Below are positions 8,301-15,312 of a stretch of 18,034 nt of DNA, one piece after another. The translations under genes and the position numbers were made by a program. The DNA lies in NCBI GenBank assembly GCA_946479015.1, contig CAMLEQ010000023.1, positions 1 to 18,034 on the forward strand, read 5' to 3'. The notes beneath the pieces were generated by a model. That model was not told the origin of the DNA, searched no databases, and saw only the letters and a program-made list of their open reading frames with translations. The number at the start of each line of letters is the position of its first letter. Within the stretch, counting starts at the first letter, position 1. This DNA is from an uncultured Gemmatimonadota bacterium. GTDB lineage: Bacteria; Gemmatimonadota; Gemmatimonadetes; Gemmatimonadales; Gemmatimonadaceae.

Positions 8301-8572
8301 TGGTGCGCTACGACTCCTCGCGCGCCGACGGCGCCCGCATCCTCGACGCGCGCCTCGCCGACGGGCGCGCGCTGCGCGACGACGATCGCTACACCGTCGT
8401 GCTCAACGAATTCCTCGCCACCGGCCGGGACGGCGTGGCGCTCGCGCGCGATGCGAGCGCCGTGGAAACCCTCCCGGACGACGACCTCGCCGCGCTCGTG
8501 TCGTACCTGCGGTCGCGCCCCCAGCCGGTGGCGCCCCCGCGCGATGCGCGCCTCATCCCGGACCATCCATGA
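5393..8572 (+). CDS. Secreted fused 2',3'-cyclic phosphodiesterase/3'-nucleotidase and 5'-nucleotidase (CpdB-UshA, YfkN-like)
   Basis: The product (1059 residues) is predicted to release phosphate and nucleosides from nucleotides outside the cytoplasm. A signal peptide covers residues 1-24. Two complete metallophosphoesterase plus 5'-nucleotidase C-terminal units follow. Unit 1 is CpdB-like: TTDVHGH with D39 and H41, DAGD (82-85), GNHE (122-125), H224, GHSH (262-265), YNFDIVAGADYTIDL and NNYRQSGGGGY. Unit 2 is UshA-like: TNDFHG with D585 and H587, DAGD (628-631), GNHE (662-665), H764, GHTH (798-801), TNNHGIR and QPFANTL. All metal ligands appear intact in both units. B. subtilis YfkN has the same order of domains but is longer and wall-anchored; no anchor is seen here. 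The stop overlaps the next gene by 4 bases. It diverges from the udk-phoB-phoR unit. Confidence 0.93.
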   Translation: MSPWTRALAALVVAVPLAVRAAAAQSRDTLDLVVAATTDVHGHLRGWDYYDGIADSARGLSRAATIVDSLRRDAPGRVVLVDAGDLLQGTPLAYVAARVASRDPHPVIAAMNAMRYDAAVVGNHEFNYGLPTLRRAIARASFPFLAANARTPAGGGGPAFPALRIARRGGARVAIIGATTPGSNAWDRDNLRGQLVIDDIVPAVRAAVDSARRAEADAVIVLLHSGLDEPSSYDTAATGLPSENVAARVAREVPGIDLVVYGHSHKQMADTTIAGVLLMQPKNWATSVGVAHLHLVREGGRWRVASKEARLVPAAGHAESRAVLAATRAAHRATLRYVTAAIGRTTVPWRADSARVADTPLIDFLLDVERRAAHADLASTAAFSLDASLDTGAITVAEVAKLYPYENTLMAVRVSGAQLRRYLEFSARYFGTWGTAEPAVNPAVPGYNFDIVAGADYTIDLSRPIGSRITRLEVNGRPVADTDTFTLALNNYRQSGGGGYAMLAGAPVVYRGQTEIRQLLIDEVKRRRTLAPADVFHRNWEIVPAAAAVRAYDAMRRQPGEGTPAPVKTAVAGALPRLRIIATNDFHGALEPPTAAGGARRGGARAVAETIGRAAAACPRPCETLLVDAGDLFQGTAESNLAHGAPVVALYDTLGYAAAAIGNHEFDWGQDTLRARMRDARFAFLGANIRTADGRDVDWIPNDTIVHRGALAIGIIGVIGPETYRSIIPRGVAGLRFADPAPIVDSLARDLRARGANVVVLLAHSGAFCDRSGTRDCAGEVIDLAARLRERVDAIVSGHTHSLVDTRVNGVPVVQARSSARSVAVVDLQPRPGADSVLDERVADAVDAPGYDVPAVDSVVRRASAAVAPLVERTIATLAAPLPRDGAQFALGNLIADAQRWAGHADVAVTNNHGIRAALPAGPVSYGALFAVQPFANTLTRLTVSGAALRAYLERQLRGGEPQAHVSGIVVRYDSSRADGARILDARLADGRALRDDDRYTVVLNEFLATGRDGVALARDASAVETLPDDDLAALVSYLRSRPQPVAPPRDARLIPDHP

Positions 8573-8814
8573 GCCGCACCATTCCCGTGTTCGTGAACGC
8601 CGCGCGCGTGGACGTGCGCGATGATGCCACCGCCCTCGATGCCGTGCGCGCGCTCGACGCCGACGCGGCCCGCGAGGTGGAGCGGGGCGCCCGCAGCATC
8701 ACCGACAGCCGCGGGCTCCCCGTGCCTCCGGACACGCGCCTCCACGCCGGCGCGATCTTCCGCCTCGTCTCCGCCCGCGACCGCGATCCGCTCGCCGGCG
8801 GCGACGCGGAGTGA
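8569..8814 (+). CDS. 81-residue beta-grasp (ThiS/MoaD-like) protein of unknown function
   Basis: The ATG overlaps the stop of the phosphoesterase gene (ATGA), and adenosine deaminase starts 7 bases later, so the gene is translated within the operon. The protein starts IPVFVNAARVDVRDDATALDAV, matching the strand-turn-strand-helix opening of ThiS/MoaD-type beta-grasp proteins (VNG..., then DxxTxxDAL). It ends AGAIFRLVSA, like the last strand of that fold. The tail is PLAGGDAE. A di-glycine near the end recalls the functional GG of sulfur carriers, but here DAE follows it. No signal peptide or membrane helix is seen. I do not recognise a named family. Neither a sulfur-carrier nor a modifier function can be claimed from this alone. 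Confidence 0.7.
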   Translation: MSRTIPVFVNAARVDVRDDATALDAVRALDADAAREVERGARSITDSRGLPVPPDTRLHAGAIFRLVSARDRDPLAGGDAE

Positions 8815-8821
8815 TCCGCGC

Positions 8822-9862
8822 ATGACGATCATCTCCCGCGAGCTGCTCCGTGCCCTTCCCAAGGCGGAGCTGCACTGCCACCTCGACGGCTCCGTGCGCC
8901 CCGAGACGCTCATCGAGCTCGGGCGCGAGTACGGCGCGCCGATGCCGGCGAGCGACCCGGAGGAGCTGGCGCGCCACATGCTCGTGCGCGACGCGCGCAA
9001 CCTCGAGGACTACCTGGCGCGGTTCGACGTGACGCTGTCCGTGATGCAGACCGCCGACGCGCTCGAGCGCATCGCGTACGAGCTGGTGGAGGATGCCGCG
9101 CGCGACGGCGTGCGCTACATCGAGATCCGCTACGCGCCGGTGCTGAACGTGCGCGGTGGGCTGTCGCTCGGCGAGGCGGTGGAGGCGCCGCTCCGCGGGA
9201 TCGAGCGGGCGGAGCGCGACCACGGCACGCGCGGGCGCGTGATCATCTGCGGGCTGCGGAACATGGCGCCCGACGTGTCGATGGAGCTGGCGCGGCTCGC
9301 CGTGGCGTACGCCCGGCGCGGGGTGGTGGGCTTCGACCTCGCCGGCGGGGAGCTGGGCCATCCGGCCCGCGCGCACGCGGCGGCGTTCGAGTACGCGCGG
9401 CGCCACGACCTCGCCGTCACCGTGCACGCCGGGGAAGGGGCCGGCGCCGAGTCGGTGCGCCAGGCGGTGCACGAGTGCCGCGCCGACCGCATCGGCCACG
9501 CCACCCGGCTCTGGGAGGATGCGGAGCTCGCCCAGTACGTGAACGACCGCCGCATCGCCCTCGAGATCTGCCTGACGAGCAACGTGCAGACGCACGCCGC
9601 CCGCAGCTACGAGGCGCACCCGTTCCGCGGCTACTTCGAGCGCGGGATGAACGTGGTGCTCAACACCGACAACCGGCTCATGAGCGGCACCACGCTCACC
9701 GACGAGTACCTGCTCGCCGCGCGCCACCTCGACTTCTCCCTCCGCGAGCTGGGGGAGGTGGCGCTGAACGGTTTCGCGAGCGCCTTCCTCCCCTGGGAGG
9801 AGCGGCGCGTGTTGATCGAGGAGGCGCGCCGCGAGATCGACGCGCTCACGCTGTGCCGGTGA
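8822..9862 (+). CDS. add: Adenosine deaminase
   Basis: The enzyme converts adenosine (and deoxyadenosine) to inosine in purine salvage. The 346-residue protein carries all the zinc and catalytic landmarks: HCHLDG with H18 and H20, the VHAGE segment with H202 and E205, RIGHA with H226, SNVQT (253-257) and NTDN with D283. The NTDNRLMSGT form is typical of actinobacterial-type Add proteins. The ATG at 8822 gives the expected N-terminus just before the metal-binding HCH. A longer upstream frame would run through the neighbouring gene. The weak GGAG about 11 bases upstream suggests dependence on translation from the preceding gene. Its stop overlaps the GTG of the purine nucleoside phosphorylase, which consumes its product. 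Confidence 0.95.
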   Translation: MTIISRELLRALPKAELHCHLDGSVRPETLIELGREYGAPMPASDPEELARHMLVRDARNLEDYLARFDVTLSVMQTADALERIAYELVEDAARDGVRYIEIRYAPVLNVRGGLSLGEAVEAPLRGIERAERDHGTRGRVIICGLRNMAPDVSMELARLAVAYARRGVVGFDLAGGELGHPARAHAAAFEYARRHDLAVTVHAGEGAGAESVRQAVHECRADRIGHATRLWEDAELAQYVNDRRIALEICLTSNVQTHAARSYEAHPFRGYFERGMNVVLNTDNRLMSGTTLTDEYLLAARHLDFSLRELGEVALNGFASAFLPWEERRVLIEEARREIDALTLCR

Positions 9863-10707
9863 CCGCGCCATTGCCGGACGGCGCGGTGGCGGAGGCGGCG
9901 CGGACGATTCGCGCGCGCATCGGCGACCGCCCGCCCGCGATGGCGCTCGTGCTCGGCTCCGGGCTCGGAGAGCTGGTCCGGCGCATGGACGAGCGGATCG
10001 ACGTCCCGTTCGCCGACCTCCCCGGCTTCCCCGCGTCCACCGTCGCGGGGCACGCCGGACGGATCGTCGCCGGCTCGCTCGCCGGCGTGTTCGTGGTGGC
10101 GTTCGCCGGCCGCTTCCACCTGTACGAGGGACACGACGCGGCCACTGCCGCCCTCCCCGCGCGGATCGCGCACGCGCTGGGGGCCGACACGCTGTTCGTG
10201 TCCAACGCCGCGGGGGGCGTGCGGCGCACGTTCCGGGGGGGCGACCTGATGCTGATCCGCGACCACATCAACCTGATGTGGCGAAACCCCCTCGTGGGTC
10301 CGGTGCGCGATGGGGAAACGCGCTTCCCCGACATGTCCGACCCCTACGATCCCGGGCTGCTCGAGACGCTGCGCGCGGCGGCGGCCGCCGTGGGGGTGCC
10401 CGTGGTGGAGGGGGTCTACGCCGCCCTCCTCGGCCCCTCGTACGAGACTCCCGCCGAGGTGCGGATGCTCGAGCGGATGGGCGCCGACGCGGTGGGCATG
10501 TCCACCGTCCCCGAGGTGATCGCCGCGCGTGCGCTCGGCCTTCGCGTGGCCGGAATGAGCTGCATCTCCAACCCCGCCGCTGGCCTCTCCGCCACCCCGC
10601 TCTCGCACGACGAAGTGCTCGAGGTGACAGGTCGCGTGAAGGAGGCGTTCGAGAGGGTGGTGGTGGAGTTCGTGGGGAGAGTGGCGCAGGGTGGGAAGGG
10701 GGCGTAG
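9859..10707 (+). CDS. Purine nucleoside phosphorylase, trimeric 6-oxopurine type
   Basis: The enzyme cleaves inosine or guanosine with phosphate into the free base and ribose 1-phosphate. The GTG at 9859 overlaps the add stop (GTGA) and gives 282 residues, a normal length for the PNP/MTAP trimeric family. Visible motifs are GSGLG (33-37), AGHAGRIVAGSL with H65, AGRFHLYEGH (83-92), SNAAGG (115-120), GPSYETPAE with E200, VGMSTVPEV (212-220) and SNPAAG with N238. Glu200 and Asn238 align with the Glu and Asn that select 6-oxopurines in human PNP. The substrate therefore matches inosine from the adjacent adenosine deaminase. The last codons, including TAG at 10705-10707, lie inside the left arm of a large palindrome. 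Confidence 0.94.
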   Translation: MTAPLPDGAVAEAARTIRARIGDRPPAMALVLGSGLGELVRRMDERIDVPFADLPGFPASTVAGHAGRIVAGSLAGVFVVAFAGRFHLYEGHDAATAALPARIAHALGADTLFVSNAAGGVRRTFRGGDLMLIRDHINLMWRNPLVGPVRDGETRFPDMSDPYDPGLLETLRAAAAAVGVPVVEGVYAALLGPSYETPAEVRMLERMGADAVGMSTVPEVIAARALGLRVAGMSCISNPAAGLSATPLSHDEVLEVTGRVKEAFERVVVEFVGRVAQGGKGA

Positions 10708-10913
10708 GACATAGTTGCTAGACCACCGAACAACGCGTGTGGCGTGTGGGAGACTGACGGGTGGAGGGGCTAGGTAGAGCGCGTGTAGGCTCGGCGGTAG
10801 GCGGACTCTCTCTACATCCCGCCCTACACGCGCCGTACCTCCCTCCTCTACCCGTCAGTTCCCCACACGCCACACGCGTTTCATGGTGGTCTAGCGCCTA
10901 CGTCCTACGCCCC
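10699..10913. repeat. 215-bp near-palindrome between convergent pnp and thiD
   Basis: The left arm 10699-10789 and right arm 10823-10913 are reverse complements over 91 positions without a gap. I count 76 matches and 15 mismatches. A 33-nt centre separates them. Shared blocks include GGGGCGTAGGAC at the outer ends, GCTAGACCACC, ACGCGTGTGGCGTGTGGG, ACTGACGGGT and GCGCGTGTAGG at the inner ends. Both outer ends enter coding sequence. The TAG of pnp (10705-10707) and the TAG of thiD (10907-10905) occupy the same position in GCGTAGGAC. In either transcript it would fold into a very long hairpin, so it probably acts as a bidirectional terminator. It could also be a member of a palindromic repeat family (ERIC- or MITE-like). 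No transposase, poly-T tract or target duplication is visible. Confidence 0.9.
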
Positions 10914-11681
10914 ATGATTCACCGGGCCCATCCCTTTCCCGAGCCCCGGCGCCGTGGCGATGGCCTGCTGGAGCCAGGCGAGCGACCGCGAGACGGCTTC
11001 CCCGAGCGGCGCGCCGAGTGCCAGGTGCGCCGTGATCGCCGCCGAGAGCGTGCAGCCGGTGCCGTGCGTGTGGCGGGTGTCGATGCGCGGATGGCGGTAT
11101 GCGTGCAGCTCCTGGCCATCGAAGAGCACGTCCACCATCTCCGCGCCCTCCAGGTGTCCCCCCTTCACCAGCGCGGCGCCCGCGCCCATGGCCACCAGCG
11201 CGCGCGCCGCGCGCTCCATCGCCGCCACGTCGCGCACCGGCGCGCCGACCAGGATCCCGGCCTCGTCCAGATTCGGCGTCACCAGCGCGGCGAGGGGGAG
11301 GAGCTCCGCGCGGATCGCCTCCACCGCGTCGCGCTCGAGCAGCGGGTCCCCGGACGTGGCCACCATCACCGGGTCGAGCACGTAGGGCGCGAGCGCGTGG
11401 GCGCGCACGCGGTCCGCCACCGCGCGCACCACCTGGGCGTCGGCGAGCATGCCGCTCTTCACCGCGGCCGGGGGGAGATCGGTGGCCACGGCGTCGAGCT
11501 GCGCGCGGACGAGCTCCACCGGCGTCGCCACCCACGCCGAGACGCCGAGCGTGTTCTGCGCGGTGATGGCCGTGACCACCGAGGTGCCGAACACCCCGAA
11601 CCGGTGGAACGTCTTGAGGTCGGCCTGGATGCCGGCCCCTCCGCCGGAGTCGGAGCCGGCGATCGTGAGGGCGATGCGCAT
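10905..11681 (-). CDS. thiD: Hydroxymethylpyrimidine/phosphomethylpyrimidine kinase
   Basis: The enzyme phosphorylates 4-amino-5-hydroxymethyl-2-methylpyrimidine twice in thiamine biosynthesis. The 258-residue protein has the ribokinase-fold landmarks: [18 protein letters not shown] (8-25), VKSGML (74-79), [13 protein letters not shown] (103-115), TPNLDEA (135-141), VKGGH (172-176) and [11 protein letters not shown] with the anion-hole Gly-Thr-Gly (206-210). The ATG at 11681 gives the normal N-terminus. The open frame upstream is non-specific GC-rich sequence, and only a weak purine run precedes the start. No other thiamine gene and no thiamine-responsive leader is nearby. The last codons, GA then TAG, lie in the right arm of the large palindrome. 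Pyridoxal kinase-like members of the family exist, but the motif set fits ThiD. Confidence 0.94.
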   Translation of the reverse strand: MRIALTIAGSDSGGGAGIQADLKTFHRFGVFGTSVVTAITAQNTLGVSAWVATPVELVRAQLDAVATDLPPAAVKSGMLADAQVVRAVADRVRAHALAPYVLDPVMVATSGDPLLERDAVEAIRAELLPLAALVTPNLDEAGILVGAPVRDVAAMERAARALVAMGAGAALVKGGHLEGAEMVDVLFDGQELHAYRHPRIDTRHTHGTGCTLSAAITAHLALGAPLGEAVSRSLAWLQQAIATAPGLGKGMGPVNHGA

Positions 11682-11754
11682 GCGCGAATGATGCCCCGCG
11701 GCCACGGGAGCGACAACCGCGCCGCGTGACGGCGCCGCGGCGCGGAGAGTCTGG

Positions 11755-12732
11755 ATGTCGGAGCACCGGCGCGGCGAGTCCCCTCCCGCCCCGGTGTGTC
11801 GGGCCACCCCGGCGTCCACCTCTCGCACGCTCATGGATACGGAACCCACCAACGTTCTCCTCATCTCCGATCGGCCGTCGGACCACGCGCGGCTCGATGG
11901 CGCGCTCGCCGGCGACCGCCGCGCGGGCGCGCCGGGATTCGCGCTCGTCGGCCGGCCGCTCCTGCCGGAGGAGGGGCTGATGCGGCTCGCCGGCGGCGGC
12001 ATCGATGTGCTGCTCCTCGACGTCAGGCAGTCGGCGGAGCAGGGACTCGACACGCTCGTGCGCGCGCGCATCCAGGCGCCGGATGTACCGGTGGTGTTCC
12101 TCACCGCGCCGGGGGAGGGCGAGCAGTCGCTCGGCGCGCAGGCGGTGGAGGCGGGGGCGCAGGACGTCCTCTCCGCCGACCAGCTCGACGGGGGCGTGCT
12201 CGCGCGCGTGCTGCGCTACGCCATCGAGCGGCAGCACATGCACGCCACGCTGCGCCAGCTCTCGCTCACCGACGACCTCACGGGGCTCTACAACCGGCGT
12301 GGCTTCACCGCGCTCTGCGAGCATCACCTCAGGCTGGCGCGTCGCACCCGCGGCCTCCTCGTGGCGGCGGCCGAGCTGGATGGGCTGCGCGCCATCGTCG
12401 AGCGACGCGGGCGTGTGGAAGGGGAGCGCGCGGTGGTGCGCGCCGCGCAGGTGCTGCGCGCCACCTTCCGCGCCTCCGACCCGATCGCCCGTGTGAGCGA
12501 CGGCACCTTCGCGGTGCTCGTGCTCGACGCCGCGCACGAGACGGTGGACATCGTCGCGCCGCGCCTCCGCGCCAGGCTCGAGAGCGACAACGCCGCGGCC
12601 GAGCGCGCCGGGGCGGATCGGATCGCGCTGCACGTGGCGCTCACGCGCGTGGAGCCCGATGCGCCGCCGGACGTGGAGCGCCTGCTCGCGCACGCCGCCG
12701 CCGCGCTGGCGGAACGGAAAGGGCGAGGCTGA
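11755..12732 (+). CDS. Degenerate receiver-GGDEF domain protein
   Basis: The 325-residue product starts at ATG 11755, which has GGAGAG just upstream. An ATG at 11833 ([13 protein letters not shown]) would begin at the fold itself and cannot be excluded. Residues about 32-157 look like a receiver domain with D39, D89 in LLLDV and T117, but the conserved Lys is missing (DVLSADQL). A linker helix and [14 protein letters not shown] (171-184) open a GGDEF domain with D209 in the metal position. The signature RxGGDEFA reads R-V-SDGTF-A (246-253). The protein is therefore unlikely to make cyclic-di-GMP, although it could bind nucleotide or act as an adaptor. It diverges from thiD and ends just before a strong hairpin. 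Confidence 0.85.
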   Translation: MSEHRRGESPPAPVCRATPASTSRTLMDTEPTNVLLISDRPSDHARLDGALAGDRRAGAPGFALVGRPLLPEEGLMRLAGGGIDVLLLDVRQSAEQGLDTLVRARIQAPDVPVVFLTAPGEGEQSLGAQAVEAGAQDVLSADQLDGGVLARVLRYAIERQHMHATLRQLSLTDDLTGLYNRRGFTALCEHHLRLARRTRGLLVAAAELDGLRAIVERRGRVEGERAVVRAAQVLRATFRASDPIARVSDGTFAVLVLDAAHETVDIVAPRLRARLESDNAAAERAGADRIALHVALTRVEPDAPPDVERLLAHAAAALAERKGRG

Positions 12733-12734
12733 CC

Positions 12735-12778
12735 GATGCGACGAGGGCGCCCCGTTGTCGGGGCGCCCTCGTCGCATC
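12735..12778. terminator. Perfect 20-bp hairpin between convergent genes
   Basis: The stem 12735-12754 (GATGCGACGAGG... CCCCG) pairs perfectly with 12759-12778 around the loop TTGT. It starts 2 bases after the stop of the receiver-GGDEF gene and lies 31 bases from the stop of the convergent M48 gene. There is no U-tract on either side. In such GC-rich DNA it is best read as a bidirectional terminator or mRNA 3'-end stabiliser. Confidence 0.8.
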
Positions 12779-12808
12779 CGGCTCGCGCGGCGATCGCGCC
12801 CGAAGCCG

Positions 12809-13621
12809 CTACTGGCCCGCCTGCTTCGGCGGCGGCGATGGCGGGAGCGACTGCACCCGTTGCTTGAAGGCGTGGAAGTTCGGCGTGTCCTGCGTGAGCG
12901 TCTGAAGGATCGCCGGATCGATCTTCGCGATCAGCGCCTGGGTGTCCTGGATGCGGCTCTCCTCCGTGGGGTGCGTCGCGAACCATGCATCCACCGAGGA
13001 CGGCGCCTGCTGCCGCTCCTCGAGCAGCTTCCGGAACATCTCGGGGATCCCGCGCGGGTCGATGCCGGCGCGCGACACGTACGTCACCGCGACCTCGTCC
13101 GCCTGCGCCTCATCCTCGCGGCTGAACTTGGCGAACACCGCGTTCCCCGCGAGGTTGATCGCCGCGCCGGCCGCCTGGCTGTTGCACACCTTGAGCAGGA
13201 TGCAGCCGAGCGCGACGCCCACGTTTGCCTGCTGCTCCTTCTGCATTAGCTTCACCGTGTGCCGGTTGATCACGTGGCCGATCTCGTGGCCGAGCACGCC
13301 GGCGAGCTGGTCCATCTTGTCCGCGCGCTCGATGAGCCCGCGGTTCACGTAGATGAATCCGCCGGGGACGGCGAAGGCATTCACCTCCTTGCTGTCCACC
13401 ACGAAGAAGTGCCACTCCAGGTTCCGGTCGTCGGAGAGCTTGGCGATCGAGTCGCCGAGCACGTTGATGTAGCGGTTGATCTCCGCATCCTGGATGATCG
13501 GCAGCTGCGAATTGATCTGGGACGCGTACTGCTGTCCGAGTTGGACTTCCTGTTGCGTGGACATCGTGGCGCACGCGGCCGTGGACAACGCCAGTGCTGC
13601 GCCCGCTAGGAATCGTTTCAT
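12809..13621 (-). CDS. M48-family zinc metallopeptidase, probable lipoprotein (LoiP/BepA-like)
   Basis: The ATG at 13621 is chosen for GAGGAG 5 bases upstream and the signal sequence that follows. A longer frame to 13678 adds a non-signal N-terminus. Residues 1-17 form a signal peptide ending STAAC, a possible lipobox with an unusual Thr at -3. The peptidase domain carries HEIGHVINRHT with H112, E113 and H116, and SREDEAQAD with E171 as the likely third zinc ligand. The substrate-side strand NAFAVPGGFIYVNRGLI (81-97) is typical of the M48C group. A hydrophobic stretch lies at about 133-163. Length is 270 residues. E. coli relatives BepA and LoiP act in envelope protein quality control, and a similar periplasmic role is inferred here. 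Confidence 0.92.
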   Translation of the reverse strand: MKRFLAGAALALSTAACATMSTQQEVQLGQQYASQINSQLPIIQDAEINRYINVLGDSIAKLSDDRNLEWHFFVVDSKEVNAFAVPGGFIYVNRGLIERADKMDQLAGVLGHEIGHVINRHTVKLMQKEQQANVGVALGCILLKVCNSQAAGAAINLAGNAVFAKFSREDEAQADEVAVTYVSRAGIDPRGIPEMFRKLLEERQQAPSSVDAWFATHPTEESRIQDTQALIAKIDPAILQTLTQDTPNFHAFKQRVQSLPPSPPPKQAGQ

Positions 13622-13711
13622 CGAAGCTCCTCGTGTGCTTGCCCGCTTCCGTCCACCTGCCCGGCTCGATGAAGGCAAGTCTCGTTCCGAGCCGCTCTCC
13701 TCGCTAACCGC

Positions 13712-14470
13712 GTGAAGCTACTGACCTTAGCGCGCGACCTCCAGCGCCGCCGGGCGCGCGAGCGCCACGGGATGTTCGTGGTCGAGGGGGTGCGCGCCGT
13801 GGAGGAGTTGGTCCACTCCCCGATCCCCGTGCATGGCGCCCTGGTCTCGTCCACGCTCTCCGGCAGCGACCGCGGCCGCGCGCTCCGGGCGGCGCTCGCG
13901 GCGCGGAGCGTGGAGGTGCTCGAGGTGGGCGATCGGGACTTCGACAGCGCCGCGGCCACCGATACGCCGCAGGGGGTGCTGGCCATCGGGGAGATCCCGG
14001 TGCGCACCCTGCCCGCGCTCGAGCTTCCCTCTCGCGTGCGGATCCTGGTGCTCGACGCCGTGCAGGATCCCGGCAACGTGGGAACGATCCTGCGCACTGC
14101 GGCGGCGCTCGGCGCCGCGGCCGTGCTGGCGATGCCGGGCACCGTTGACCTCTGGAACGGCAAAGTCGTCCGTAGCGCGATGGGGGCACTCTTCCACCGC
14201 CCCGCGCTCTCTTGTACTTGGGGGGAGTTGGACGAGTTCCTGCGCGAGCGGGCGCTCCCCCTGTGGGGGGCGGACGGGGAAGGGGAGCCTCTGGGTGAGG
14301 TCGTGGCGCCCGACGCGCTCGCGCTGGTCGTCGGGAACGAGGGCGCCGGGCTCACCCCCGATGCGCTGGCGCGCGTGGCGCGGCGCGTGTCGATCCCGAT
14401 CGAGCCGGATGTGGAATCGCTGAACGTGGCGGTGGCCGCCGGGATCCTCCTCTTTCATTTCCGTCCTTGA
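13712..14470 (+). CDS. TrmH/SpoU-family RNA 2'-O-methyltransferase
   Basis: The enzyme uses S-adenosylmethionine to methylate a ribose 2'-hydroxyl in rRNA or tRNA through the SPOUT knotted fold. The GTG at 13712 opens directly with KLLTLARDLQRRRARERHGMFVVEGVRAVEE, the substrate-binding domain opening of RlmB-like proteins. Catalytic motifs are complete: motif 1 DAVQDPGNVGTILRTA (115-130) with N122 and R128, motif 2 VVGNEGAGL (206-214) and motif 3 IPIEPDVESLNVAVA (228-242). Length is 252 residues. The exact target base cannot be told from sequence. It starts 90 bases from the divergent M48 gene. Its stop overlaps the prepilin peptidase start by one base (TGATG), so the two are probably co-translated. 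Confidence 0.92.
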   Translation: MKLLTLARDLQRRRARERHGMFVVEGVRAVEELVHSPIPVHGALVSSTLSGSDRGRALRAALAARSVEVLEVGDRDFDSAAATDTPQGVLAIGEIPVRTLPALELPSRVRILVLDAVQDPGNVGTILRTAAALGAAAVLAMPGTVDLWNGKVVRSAMGALFHRPALSCTWGELDEFLRERALPLWGADGEGEPLGEVVAPDALALVVGNEGAGLTPDALARVARRVSIPIEPDVESLNVAVAAGILLFHFRP

Positions 14471-15312
14471 TGCCAGGTCCGGATGTCCTCGATCCCGCCG
14501 TCACGCGCTTCCTCGCCTTCGTCGTCGGCGCGGTGGTCGGCTCGTTCCTCAACGTGTGCGTGGCGCGCTGGCCGAAGGAGCTCAGCGTGGTCGCGCCGCG
14601 CTCGCGCTGCCCGGGGTGCGGCCACCAGATCGCGTGGTTCGAGAACATCCCGCTCCTCAGCTGGATGGCGCTGCGCGCGCGGTGCCGCGGCTGCCGCGAG
14701 CCGATCTCCGTCGTGTACCCGCTCGTGGAGCTCGTGGTGGGACTCGGCTGGCTCGCCGCCGCCGTGCAGTTCGGTGCGGGGCTCACCGCGCTCCGGGTGG
14801 CGGTGTTCGGCACCGTGCTGCTCGGGATCATGCTCACCGACGCCTCGGAGTACGTGATCCCGGACGGATTCACCGCGTTCGGGCTGGCCTGGGCGCTGGC
14901 GATGGCGCTCGTCGCGCTGTTCGTGGGTGAAACTTCCCCGTTCGCGTCGCTGTATGATGCAGCCATAGGGGCGTGTGTCGGCGCCGGAGCGATCGCCATC
15001 GTCGGCTGGCTCGGCGAGATGGCGTTCGGGAAGGAGGCGATGGGGTTCGGCGATGCCACGCTCATGGCGATGGTCGGCGCGCACCTGGGGATCGGCCGCA
15101 CCTTCCTCACGGTGTTCTTCGGCGCCGCGCTCGGCGCGGTGGTGTTCCTCGGCGTCGTCTTTCCCGTGAGCTGGGTGCGGAGCCGCCGCGCCGGCTCGGA
15201 GTTCGAGCCGCCCCTCGTGCCGTTCGGTGTGTTCCTTGCGCCGGCGGCCATGATCGCCCTCCTGTGGGGGGGGGGCCTCATCGACTGGTACCGGGGACTC
15301 GTCGGACTGTGA
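14470..15312 (+). CDS. pilD: Type IV prepilin peptidase and N-methyltransferase (A24 family)
   Basis: This is an inner-membrane aspartic peptidase that cuts and methylates type IV prepilins or pseudopilins. The ATG at 14470 gives 280 residues. An N-terminal helix (about 12-31) precedes the cytoplasmic zinc loop with C47, C50, C72 and C75 in CPGCG and CRGC. The catalytic aspartates are D124 in LTDASEYVIPD and D195 in GFGDATLMAMVGAHLG. The second motif usually reads GxGDxKL, and here Thr replaces the Lys. Several membrane helices fill the rest. No pilin or secretion gene lies nearby, so its clients are elsewhere. The stop overlaps the next ATG by one base. The symbol follows common use for this family. 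Confidence 0.93.
   Translation: MPGPDVLDPAVTRFLAFVVGAVVGSFLNVCVARWPKELSVVAPRSRCPGCGHQIAWFENIPLLSWMALRARCRGCREPISVVYPLVELVVGLGWLAAAVQFGAGLTALRVAVFGTVLLGIMLTDASEYVIPDGFTAFGLAWALAMALVALFVGETSPFASLYDAAIGACVGAGAIAIVGWLGEMAFGKEAMGFGDATLMAMVGAHLGIGRTFLTVFFGAALGAVVFLGVVFPVSWVRSRRAGSEFEPPLVPFGVFLAPAAMIALLWGGGLIDWYRGLVGL

Noticed and set aside
5396..8566. Stop-free minus-strand frame of about 1056 codons opposite the phosphoesterase gene
   Set aside because: Its translation is Arg/His/Gly/Ala-rich without any motif, as expected opposite a GC-rich gene with G/C-ending codons. The plus strand carries two complete catalytic units.
10790..10822. Centre of the large palindrome examined for a small gene or a tRNA-like fold
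   Set aside because: It is 33 bases with only a weak GTAG/CTAC pairing, too short for either.
13622..13711. Divergent gap between the M48 gene and the rRNA methyltransferase gene, examined for promoters
   Set aside because: Only the M48 ribosome-binding site is clear. No -10/-35 pair or repeat convincing enough to report was seen.
14470..15312. Thr in place of Lys in the GxGDxK motif as a sign of an inactive prepilin peptidase
   Set aside because: Both catalytic aspartates and the four zinc cysteines are present, and the position is not known to be strictly required.
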